The translations under genes and the position numbers were made by a program. From NCBI RefSeq assembly GCF_030272615.1, contig NC_081413.1, positions 17,360,785-17,424,784 of the forward strand: 64,000 nucleotides of DNA. Reading direction: 5' to 3'. Source of the DNA: Cryptomeria japonica (taxonomy: Eukaryota > Streptophyta > Pinopsida > Cupressales > Cupressaceae). Below the pieces are notes generated by a model. The model worked only from the letters and a program-made list of their open reading frames with translations. It was not told the origin of the DNA and ran no database searches. This document shows, piece after piece, positions 33,801-45,800 of the stretch. Position 1 is the stretch's first letter. Each line of letters starts with the position of its first letter.

Positions 33801-36800
33801 TCAAATCTAGGTGCTTTTGGATGAGCACTAATTTTTTTGGTAGGGAAAGCCCTAAACAATAAAATGATGACATCAACTATAGTAAAAAAGTGTTTTTTTT
33901 GGGTGTATAGGAGGTAGGTGAGGTATGTTATCAGTATTTTTGATGGTGTTGCCTTTTCCTGATATCCTTAATTTTCCAGTCTTTCTGATGTCCTAAGTTT
34001 GCAAATCAATGGTTTCAAAGGGTTTAGGGTTTAATAATTTCAAAATCATTTTGGTAAATAAACCTTTATCTCTTTTGTCCTAAAGAAAGGCCTTTTTAAT
34101 CATTGCCTTTTTTCACTTAACCAAAAGGGTCACCACGTCGTTATAAGGGGCGATTTGAGTGTTAGGTTTAGGCGGGCTTTATTAAACTGAAATGCTTTAT
34201 ATTTTTCTATAGTCCTAAGTATGTTTCTTAATATATGCATCGGGTTCTTAACGACCGTGTGAGTCTTGTTGATCCTACGATTGTCGTGATACTGCAATAA
34301 GAAGTTGCACGTTGAATGCTCATCGCGACTCAGCGACAAGCCGCTAGTGGCGGGGCTGGTCAGAGCGTCAGCAGTGGCGGTTAAGTGTTAACAGTTAGCG
34401 GTGGCGGGTAAGTGAAAAGGACCTTAAAGATCGAGCGAGAATGATACGATTTAACGGTTGTCGCTAGACCGCGATGAAGAGTTGCTCGGGTTTTACTCTT
34501 TGCGGACTAGCGACTGAATGGTGGGCTCGGCCAATGTGAGCGGCCCAGATGTTTTAAACGGTTGACAGGTTCAGGGGAAATCAACGGTTGTCGCTATACC
34601 GTGACGGGGAGATGCTAGTCCTTTATCCTTCATGGATCAGCGACAAAGGGCAAGCGGGTGACTAAATGGTGGGCCCTCTTCAAAGTCTTAAGTGATTAAA
34701 AGGTGTGCTAATTCTGCATGATCTAGTGGTTGTCGCTCGACCGCGATAGAAAGTTGCTCGAGTTTTATTCTTCGCAGATCAGCGACTGAAAGGAAATGCA
34801 TTCTGAAAACATCAGTTTGGTCCGTTGGAGCGGAAAATTTGAAATTTAAATAGATTAATTGCAGAACGTGTGGCTCCATTGATGGTAATTAATGCTCATT
34901 TATCAGAGGGGTGCCTTCATAAAACATTGTTTTGAGACTTTAATCACAAAAGGCATTCAAGAAGATTAGCAGAGACAAGGTGCGCAGTTTCTGTGAATTC
35001 TCAGGCGACAAGTAATTTTCTTTGTGACTGTGGTTTGCAATTTCTGTTTGTGTTGATATTGTTTGGTGCTAAGAGTTCTGAAGGGTTGTTTGAATAGCAA
35101 ATTTGAAGTAAGGTTAACCTTAGATTGTTAAAATGGCACCGCAAAGAGAATTAAGGGAAAGATAGACTATCAGGAGAGAGCTATTTGTGATGATTTTCTG
35201 GAACAATTGGTTCAATCCACGAATAGTGCCGCTAAGATAAAGGAACTTGTGCCTAAGTCTCCCCGCTTGCGGATTGGTGATTGTTTATATGATAAGGGAT
35301 GTTGGCTAAGAGATCCCCAGATAGGCATGGCAGGTCTAGGTCTGTTCAAAGTAGGGTTTGGTCAACGGATTGCACTTGCTCCTACAAATAGCATATGGGA
35401 ACTGGATGTTGGGAAATTGGTGGTCCCTGGGGTTTTCATGGATGTTGATTTATTGACTCAGATTGCAAAGAGCTATGACCCCATCACCAGGATTGTGAGG
35501 AATATAAGTGGAGGCCCCCTAATTGAAATTACAGTTGATGAACTTAAGAAGGTATTCCGGTTAAATGAAGCCTCAAGTTATTTAGAGCCCATTAATTTTG
35601 AAATGTTGAGAAAGGTTTATGATGCCCAGAAGGATCATCTTAGGAGTGGGCCACTGAGGGAATTTTTTGCAAAGATAGGAGGACTAACACTGGTAGGCCC
35701 TGGTACAGCAGAACCTTTCCCTATGAATTTCTTCACCTTGAGGGCTAAGGGTATATATTGGTCTTTGTGTCAAATCTTTGGAGAAGATGCAGAGAATGCA
35801 ATGTCCACTCATTACATGCTTATGATGGCACAAATTCTGAACCCATCCATAGTAGTAGCATATGACTTTGCACCCTATCTTGCAAATGTCATCCATGAGG
35901 GTTTAATTGGAATCAATAATGCCATGGTGGATAGACTTTTTGAGTGGTATTCCATGTTAATGCATATGTTTTTGTTTAAAGGTGCAAAGTATTTTGCAAA
36001 AGATATGGACCTGTTAAAAGAAAAGGATGGGAAAGACATGCTAGTCCAATTGTGGAGTGTAGATCTGTCTTGGGATAGGGAAGATGCCAGTTATTTGAAG
36101 TTTGATAGATGTTTTGCATCTAGGCTTAGAATCCTTTTATGTCAAGAGAACCCTAGGATCCCAAAGGTTCTCCTTGAATTCATTAGACCCAAGGAGTTTG
36201 TAGAAGACATTAAGATTGTACACAATTGGGGTGACATGATTTTATATCTTGTTTCTACTGTCTTTAGAGTATATGGTTTCAGGGGAACCCCATACTTGCT
36301 CCCCTATCAGGTCCCCTTGAAGATTGGTATTGCTGAAATTATAAGACAGATTGGGGGTCTGCAAGAAGCAAAATTGACAAATAAAGGAAGAGGGACAATC
36401 TTTCCAACTGTCACCATGGCACATCAGTTTGTTATTACCAAAGGGGGTTGGTTACATTTTGAGAAGTTCCTCCAGCCATACAGATTACCAACAGTAGTGG
36501 CCAGGTTCGCTGATCCTGAAGACTTCTTTAATGGTGTGTTCAGGAAGAAGGTCAGGAGTGGGGCCAAAGTGCATCAATTCCACTTCCCTAAAGATCTAAT
36601 AAGGAATGAATTTAACTTGGCAGAGCAAGAGGTGAGAAAGGAAAAGTGGTTAGTATTCAAGAAAACTCTTGATTTTGTTCAACATTTTGATAAGACTTAC
36701 GATCCATTAAAGAGTTTTCACCCATTTGAGGAAAAGATTAAATTTTTGATAGATTATTTTGAGGATGCCATGCAAACTTTGAATGAGAAAAAGGATGCAG

Positions 36801-39800
36801 TCATGAAGGCAAACCCTTAGAAGGCCAAGCTCATCTTGACCAAGCCCATGTTTGCTAAAATTGTTCCCCCTGGAGAGTATGTTATGTACAAGAAATTGGG
36901 ATACAATGTAGTGATGCCTAAGGGGGATGAACCTTCCACATCAAAGGGCAAAAGGCCAATGGAGGATGCTCCCGAGTCACAAGCCTCCCCAAAAAGGCAG
37001 AGGTTGGAAAAAGAGGCCCAACCAAGTAAATCTCTGTATTCACCTTCTCAATCCCATTACATATAGGTGATGAACAGGCAATTGCTGAGCAATTAATGCA
37101 ACTAGGAAGCCTGGGGGAGATTTCATTTACTTATGGAGAATTGCCAGAAGAGCCAGCAGGTGTTAAAATGGACTTGACTACTGAAGAATTTGCAAGCAGA
37201 GAGTTGGATCTTGTCATTAAGCAGGCTAGTGATGAATTTTTGGTCGATGATAGTTTTGTAAAGTCAGGAGCCTTTTTGCAATTTGTTTGGAGGAAGCATA
37301 TGGGGCAATTTAAGGAAAGATGTGAAAAGAGGAAAGCTGAACAATCCCATAAAGATACATCTGCTATTGAAGCAGAAATAAAGCAGGAGATGCTAAAGGA
37401 GTTTGAAGCAATTACCCCCGACGAAGGGAGAAAATTGATTGCAAGTGCTTGAGTGTTAATTCTCCCAGAATGGGACATATTTGATGCAATAATTTTTGAT
37501 GCAGTAAGGAAAGAAACCAAACCTTTAGAGGGAATAACTTATAGTGATGACTATGCAGCCCTAGTAATGTGGTCACTTAAAAGAGAAGAGAATAGAAGAA
37601 GGGGAGAATCCTCGGGATCTGACTACTTAGGGGGCATGATTGTAAAGAGAGTCAAAGATACAGGGGTAGTTGAAGCTGCTAGCACGACCTTAGAGTCTGC
37701 TAAATTTGGAGTGGCAGTGGCTGAAAAGGAAGCAAAAGAGAAAGTTGACCTCCAAGCAAAACTAGAGGTAGTCCTCAAGGCCTACAATGCAACAAAACTT
37801 GAGATAGCTTCTAAAGATAACATCGTTACAGAGCTAAAGGGTAAATTGGAAGGACAATATCAAAAGGGTGAGTCTTCCCAACTAATGATTGCTTCTTCTC
37901 CTGCTAGGCCCCCTCCTTCCAGTCCTATTGTTGAATTCCCTCCTTCCCCTATGACTTCTGGTTTCCAATCAACTGAGAGCATTCAAGATGAGATGGAGAA
38001 ATTGAAGCAGGCTCCAGCAATTTTTGCACACAAATATGAGGAGAAGATCAGGGGTACCATTTTGAAATTCGCTGATACTGTTGGAGCAGCAATTGTTTAT
38101 ATAAACATGAAAAGAATATTGACTCTTTTGGGTTCTTTGAAAGAAGATAAGGCTATTTTGGAGCCAATTTTGGATAAGTGGATTGCCAGAGAAGTGGATT
38201 TAGAGTCCATATATTCTTTATCCCAGGAAGAAGTAGGTGCTGATGTCACTATCAAACCTGCTTATGAATTAGTAAAAGGTTTGTTCAGGTTTGCAGCAGA
38301 AAGAGTCAACATAGAAAGGAGGGCAAACTTGTACCGAAAAGAGTATGCAAATAAAAAATTTGAATTGTTTCCTAGAGGTTTTGTAAGTATCAGTAAATTG
38401 AAAGATAAAGAAGTATGGCTTGGGGAGCTAGGTCATAGGTTGTCTCAGAGAATAAATAGCATTATAAATATAGATGATACTTCCTTATTTATTCAAACTA
38501 TTGAAGAGATTTAGAAAATAAAATCACATTTTGGCTTTTTGGAGAAAGAAGTTAAACAGTTAAGGGAAACATGGAAAAGTTTGAACAAGTTGAAGAAAAA
38601 AATTATTAGTTTCTCTTGGCCTGATGATGATACATTCAAGCTATGGGAAAACAAATATGTTGTGAAAGAGACAGAAGCACAGGAAGATCCTATCGACACT
38701 CCAACATGTGGTAGTTCACAGGCGACCTGAAGTGGTTAGTTCTTATAACAGATTTTTTTTGGGTAACTGGAATTTTGAAGAATTAAAGACACCTGGCACT
38801 TGATTTGCAAATATTGAGAAGTCAGTTGGCTATTTTCCAGTTGGATAACTAATTAGTCATGCTGCTATTTCAATTGTAATCAATGTAACTTTTGGGGGGA
38901 ATTATGGTTAGGATAAGAATATTTTTCTAGGGAAGTCCGAAGCTTGTTGCATCCAATTTTTATAAATGGATACCAGGACTACCTAGAAAGGGGATCGAAA
39001 ACATTTTGTATCGAAGCTCTGGCAAAATACATGCAGGTTTTTGTTTTGGCATCTTGAATCATCTTTATGTCCATGTAAAATTTTGATGAGAAAATAGTAA
39101 TATACAATCAGAATATTTTGAGCCCAGATTTGTGTTGTCTTTGTGTTTAGTTAAATGATTTGCAAGGCAAATGATGGGAATGTTTTAGGTCTTTTCCTCA
39201 AGGAGGAGAATTAAATATACTTAATTCATCTTCATTGATAATTAGTAAATTCACATGAATTTGATGACAAGGTGTAGCATAGGTGGAGAGTTTATATGTG
39301 TCAGGCATATATAGATTCAATAGATCAAAGTGGTGGTATGTATGTGAACTCTATTGTCAAATTTTAACTTGATTTTGACGACTCTGAGGCCCAGATAAGG
39401 CACTGGTTTAAGTTGCTAGTGTTCGTGACATTCTTTGTGATCCTTTATAATGAAAATAAATCTTTCATTTATGTTTGGTTGCGCTAAAGTGAGAAGGTTT
39501 GCAGAAATTTGCATTGGTTTTCTGTAAGTCATTTACTAAATTGTGAGAAGGTAGTCACAAGTAGGTATACCCGCCTAAGCTTTGTTAAGCTTAAAGTGTA
39601 GGAGGTTTCCTTGTAAACCTTGTCAATTGTTGTCTTGTTTCCTATTCTTGTTGTTCTCTTCTTTTTGTGAACAAAGGCAAAGGATTTTAGAGAGAAAACA
39701 AAGTAATCAGAAATTGAGACCAACAAGAATTGGCGACTCTGCTGGGGAGAGTCATAATATAAGTCTTATAATGCAGGTCAGTGCTCATATCGCATAAAAT

Positions 39801-42800
39801 TGTTCAAATCTAATATCTCATGATCTTTGTGAAAGGTTACCAAATCTGCGTTTACGCTTGTCCCTGCAATAATCTTTGTCCATCATTGCATTGTTTAAAT
39901 CTTTCTTTGAGAGTAGCGTTCTCGTTCTGCAGTCTCTTGTGAGTGAATTATTGTGCTTAAAATGTTTTAAATTCCCAAGTAATTGGGTGGCGACTCTGAA
40001 AATAAAAAAAACTAGTGCTCTTGAATAAATCACAGATCACTTCAAGGAAGTTCACATAATGCAGAGAGGAAGGAACACCAGGTCCTACATGAAGAAGAAT
40101 CCTCAAGAGAAGTTGCAAGGAGGATTGCCCGAACCAGTCCGGAAATGCCAGAGAGAAACGACTATGCATGAACCAGTTAATGCTTTATGGAGGCAGAAAG
40201 GCAGCCATACGGGTAAGTCCTCTGGACGACCAGTGTATGCAAATTCTAATACATCATCTCATGAGTCTGAACAAGATATTATGGGTTTTCATACGGGTTT
40301 GTTTGGGAATAATGAGGATATTAAGACTTTTCATCAAATATTGTCTCATATTGGCATTTCTGGGAGAGATAGGAATAGCTCCAATGTTAGGGTAGATTCT
40401 TTGCCTTGAACTATAGATGGGAATGTGAATTTGATTGATATTGACCATGTTAATATATCCGATTCAGAGGAAATTTTTCCAGACCCTGATGAAGTTTCCC
40501 AAGAAATCAAAGCTCTTAATAAAAGAGTCCATTAGTTAATCTCCTTAAGACAACAAAAGGAGATGGATAAGGAAAACGAAACTAAGGCAAAACTTATTGA
40601 GAGAGATAGGTTGTTGAGACAGATTGCATACCTTGAGTTATTCACTAAAGAAGAGACTAAAAGTAAAGAAGAAGGCCCTGTTATTAGAGAGAATTTGACT
40701 GCCAAAATTGGTTCTACACCCAAAGTTGTAGGGAGGTTCACAGTGATCCACAACCTACCAAAATCTGTGCTGACAAGGGAAAACAAAAGGTCGTAGAGAC
40801 TGGAGCAGGTTCCAAAACTGCTGATGTAATATCAGGAAGTGGAAGGGTACCTCATGGAATGTCCTTGCATGAAATTGAAATAGAGAGGATGAGAAAAGAG
40901 AAGGAAAATTTGGAGAGGGAATTGGAGAAAGCTGAATTAGAAGCAACTAATGCCAAGGTCAGAAGAAAAATTGACTATCTAAAAGCCCCTCCAATAACTT
41001 TCCCTTCAACGGATCAGAGTAAACCTATACCTCAATATACTTCACACTCTGTAATGAAAACTCAACCAACCATGCCCATGAATACTATTCCACCTCCGAA
41101 CCAATATGCCCATATTAACCAAAATAACCCTTCCTTTTCTTTTAATGCTGCTCCAATAAATCAAATACCTCTTGTACACCCCCCCAACCAGAGTAACCAA
41201 GTTTCTTGAGTTGGTGGTCCAAGTTCAAGAATGAATACAGGGAATAATTGTGCTGGTAACCGGTTCCAGAGAAGACCCATCAATGTAGAATTGTATAGGC
41301 AACTTTTATTTGATGGGATCCTAGGTTATCCAAACCATGTCCCTATTGAAATGAGGGACAAACTTCAGAAATTTGCTGGAAATAATGCCATAAGTGCAGA
41401 GGAGCATCTGAAGTCTTTTGGTGATATGATTAATGATTATGAGATTGCAAACGAGGATGTGATCATGAAATTGTTTGTGCAATCTTTAGTTGAAGATGCT
41501 CGGGATTGGTATAGAGGGTTGCCCGTAGATAGCATAAGTTCTTGGGAGGAATTCAAGAATTGTTTTCAAGAGCAGTATGGGGACAAGACAAATGTGAGCT
41601 TCATGCTCAATGAATTTAATAATATCAGAAAATCTGATAATGAGGCTGTCACAGATTTTAATGCAAGGTTCCAAAAGGCAATGCATAGATTATTTCAAGT
41701 AATAAGGCTAGATGAAAATGTATGTCTAACCACCTATTATAATGCATTTGACCCAAAGATGGCTTATAACTTCAGAGATAAAAACCCACACAGTCTAAGG
41801 GATGCTTTCAGAATTGCAATAAATGTGGAAAGTAATAGGAAAGCATCAGGTAAAGTGGGAAGAAGAACTGATGGTAGACTGTGGCAGGAGCAAAAACCAC
41901 AACCAAATAAAGCCTCTAAAGAAGAGGATAAGATTGAGAAACTGATGACTCTTGTGAATGACCTCACTGCAAAGGTGAGTAAGAGTGATAAACCTCATTA
42001 CAATTGGCAAGATAGGCCTGCTAGGTTACATGATATGCCATATAACACTACGTGGAAAGATGGAAAACTTGTGCAAGACAAGCCAAGAAGTACACAAAAT
42101 CATGATACTCCTGGCCCTTTAAAAAGTGGAAACGTGCATAATGTGGAGAATACTCCTTGGTGTGCAGCATGTGATGGACCACATTCCCCTTATCAGTGTG
42201 CTATGGCTCAGGCTTTAAATGAATCTATGAGGAGTGAGGGTGAATTGAGATATCAGAATGAGGATAAGCCTGCAGTTAATATGTTTGAAACCATTGTTGA
42301 AAGTGATTATGAGTCTTCACAAGATGAAGCAAGTGAGTTCGATGCATTAAGCAGCAATGCAAATTGCCATGGGCAATTAACAATTGATTGGAATCCTACC
42401 TTAAATGTGGTGACAATTGAGGATGAAGAAGTTCATCTTAGAAGGCCTAGTGAGGAAGAAGTCAAGAACCTCACTAAAGCTGCAATAGCTAAGGACAAAC
42501 ATAATTATAATTTGAGAAGTAGCAAGAAAGATGAGAATCAGGGTGAGCCTGGTTCCATGCTTATTAAAGGAGTTTTTCAGAAAAGGGTCGTTGATAGTAA
42601 TACTTCTGCCAAAGATGGCCATGCTAAAAAGGATCAGTCCAACGCTTCAGGGAAGCCTGAAGAAGTTAGTACGACTGGTAATTCATTTGAGACCACTGCT
42701 GATAAGAAAGCAAGTCATCAAAAGGCAGAGGAGGTTAAAGCCCATACCGACTCAAACATTAATTCTGCATTTGATATGACTCAGGCTTTAACTCAGATGA

Positions 42801-45800
42801 AAGTTACAGTACCACTGATAGAGCTGTTAAAAATAAAAGAACACAGAGAAGCCGCGTTTTCTCTACTTTCTAGTATATCGGATACAGGTGCATCTTCACT
42901 TAAAGGTATTGAAAGGGATAAAAGGGGTCAAGAGCAAAAAATCCCAGAGATTTATGTGGGAACAACAATTACTCAGGAACCTTCCCAAGTTGATCCTTTT
43001 TATGTGACATTATTAGTCAATAATAGACTAATAAAAAATTGCATGATAGATTCTGGTGCTGCTGCAAATGTGATGCCATATGGGGTCATGAAAGAGCTGG
43101 GATTGTCAGTAAATACCTTGTATGGGAAGTGTTATGCTATGGATAACAGAGAAGTACCTGTTGTGGGTACAATGAAAGATGTAGAGGTGAAAATAGCAGC
43201 ATTCCTTGAGGCCACCTATAAGATGGATGTCATAGTAATTGACACCAAGCCCCATTATGGGATGCTTTTATCTAGACAATGGGCTGCAACAATTGGAGGA
43301 AATGTTCAACTAGACCTCTCATATGCAACCATCCTAGTGAATGGACATCAGGTGAAATCATATAGAGAACCACGTGCCCCAAGGGTCATTGAGAAAATAG
43401 ACCCTAACATGCTTAATTGCATGATTGATGTGGACCTTGACAACTTCAGAATTGAACCAATTCAGCCTCAACTAAAAAATAGACCCTATTATTAACGAAT
43501 TGGAATTTCAACAGGAAGGCCTATGGCAGATGTACTTTGATGCAGCTTGTTCTAAAGAAGGATCTGGAGCAGGAGTACTTTTTGTTTCCCCATCAGGTAT
43601 TACTTTTAAATACTCTTTTCTATTGGCTTTTCAGTGCACAAATAATACAATTGAGTACGAGGCCTTATTATTGGGGTTGGAAATTGCCAAGAAACATGGG
43701 AATCGGTTGTTAAGAGTCTTTGGAGATTCAGAACTTGTGGTTTCTCAGATAAGATCGAAATATGCATCTAAGAATGACAGGTTAAAAAGGTATAAACATG
43801 CTTTTTGGGATGTAATTGAGTACTTTGATGCATTTTCAATTGATTGGATTGAAAGGTCAAAAAACATTATGGCAGATTTCTTAGCTAATGTTGCATTGAA
43901 AAATGATGATGTAACACTAACTGGAGTATCAATAGTTGAAATCAAGGCCAGACCTGCTATTCCAGACAATGTGTATAATTGACAGGTGTTTGAAAGTGAT
44001 GATGATATACTGAGGTTTGTACAATGCATTGATGAATATGAAGGTCAGAAAATTGATTGTAATGCATTGGTAGAAGTGGTAGATGAGAAAGAAACAGTTT
44101 TTGGAAATGACATAGTTCAACTAGAAACTAATGAGATACCCAGAGGACTAGTGGAACTAGAGGGTATGTTCAGCTATAGTGACAGTCATTTACACCAGAG
44201 GTCATCTACTAAGTTGGAAGAACTGGAAGAGATAAACTTAGGGACAGAGTCATCCCCTAAGTTGGTATATATTGGGAAAAGTTTGCCTTCCCATATCAAG
44301 GCTAACCTCATTAATCTGTTAAAAAAGTACAAACATGTTTTTGCTTGGCCTTATGATGACTTGAAGGCATATAGACACGATTTATTTCAGCATGAAGTAC
44401 CTTTGCATCCTGATGCTAAGCCTTTCAGACAAAAGCAAAGACCTATTAACCCACTCCTGGAACCCAAAATGTAGCAAGAACTGACTAAGCTGAGGGAAGG
44501 GGGAATAATAAAGCCTATAAGGCATTCATCATGGGTATCCAATTTGGTTTCAGTTAGGAAGAAGAATGGGGACATAAGGCTATGTGTTTCAATGTATGGG
44601 ATGAAAATAGAAACAAGATCAATTCGATTTGGGAAAGATGAATCGTGTTTCTAATTGCAGAAATTGAACTCTTTATGAGTCATTCATTCATTTCAATAGT
44701 TCGAGTTTGGAGAGCAAGACACTTGAAGAAAAGATTATTTCAGGTTTTCTAAGGCATCTTCAGAGCTTCAAGAACAAATCAAGGATTTTTCTAAGGCATT
44801 TACAAGAGGGAGAAGTGAAGATTTTCACACCAAGCATTCTTTCTACTCATTTTTTGCCTAAATTTTGAAGATCATAAATGGCAGTTGAAGGTGGGATCAT
44901 CGCAGAAAACACAAATGGAGTTTCAAGCCAAATTCAGAATTGAATACAGGTCCACAAGCAAGGTTCGTTTGAGTATAAAGATGGCCAAAATTTGGCTAAG
45001 TATGGGAAAAACTATTTCATAGAAAAAATCCAAATTCCTCCATTGTAGCGAAGGCATAAAGGAATTCTTCTCCAAATTCAAGGCATTTGAAAGAATTTCA
45101 AGATATCAAGAAAGAAAAGTCCTTAGACTTGATGAAAAATTAAATAAATTTCCAACTTCTTGAAGGATTTCATCTCCTGAAGAGTTAAAGACAAGCTCCC
45201 AATTAGAATTAGACGGTGACAAGAAGAATATTCCAAACAGATATCCATACAGACAATTTCTTGACACAAATTGGAGAATTCAGGGAGGACATCGAACACT
45301 CTGAGGTGGCGCATCGTCATCTTCCAACCAATCAGATTGTTCCAAGTCAACATGTCCAGGTTCAATGAACTTGGCTTATCCATAGAAGCTTCTAGAAGGC
45401 ACACTTCACAATACAACAACCTTCTATTTTTATTATTGGTTTATATTTATCAAGAAGGACAAGTGTCCTCAAATGTAATTTTCTCATTGGTCAAGGGGTA
45501 GTTAGTTGTAACAAACCCTAATTAGGGTTTTAATCTTTCAATTTGGGCCCTTGATCACTTTTTGATCTCGGCCATTCAAAACTTTTGTGTGCCTATATAA
45601 GGTTTCCTCCTCTCATTTGGAGAGTGTGAGGTTTTTGATAAATTGTTGCAAGAGATCATTTTGGATAATAAATTGCTTATGTGCTTCTAGGCTTTGTAAT
45701 CTCTATTATCTAAATGATTGGCATGGTTTACAATAGATTAGAATTTGCTTTAAGTTGTTAAATGGAATTCGAGATTTGATAAGTGTTGATTCAAGGTGAA

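Larger units (their letters stand above)
33926..39725 (+). repeat. 5' LTR containing an ORF (about 5.8 kb; left end uncertain)
   Basis: The right end GAGACCAACA lies 5 nt before the primer-binding site, which fixes it well. The left end is inferred near TGTTATCAGT at 33926, by analogy with the minus-strand solo LTR, where the hairpin array begins about 140 bp inside the terminus. It contains the repeat array, a long broken ORF and a TATA box at 38961. Confidence 0.5.
33926..44592 (+). mobile_element. Tat-like Ty3/gypsy LTR retrotransposon, 3'-truncated
   Basis: Order on the plus strand: long 5' LTR (about 33926-39725) with hairpin array, long ORF and TATA box; primer-binding site 39731-39748; gag-protease; archaeal-type RNase H; start of reverse transcriptase, which breaks off at about 44592. 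The rest of pol and the 3' LTR are missing. The primer site, gag and protease types, and the second RNase H point to the Tat/Ogre side of Ty3/gypsy. The left boundary is a guess based on the first TGTTAT...; without a 3' LTR it cannot be confirmed. Confidence 0.75.

Noticed and set aside
43470-43482. A -1 slippery site (A AAA AAT) for gag-pol frameshifting
   Set aside because: A -1 slip here would read a stop codon at once; the downstream frame is +1.
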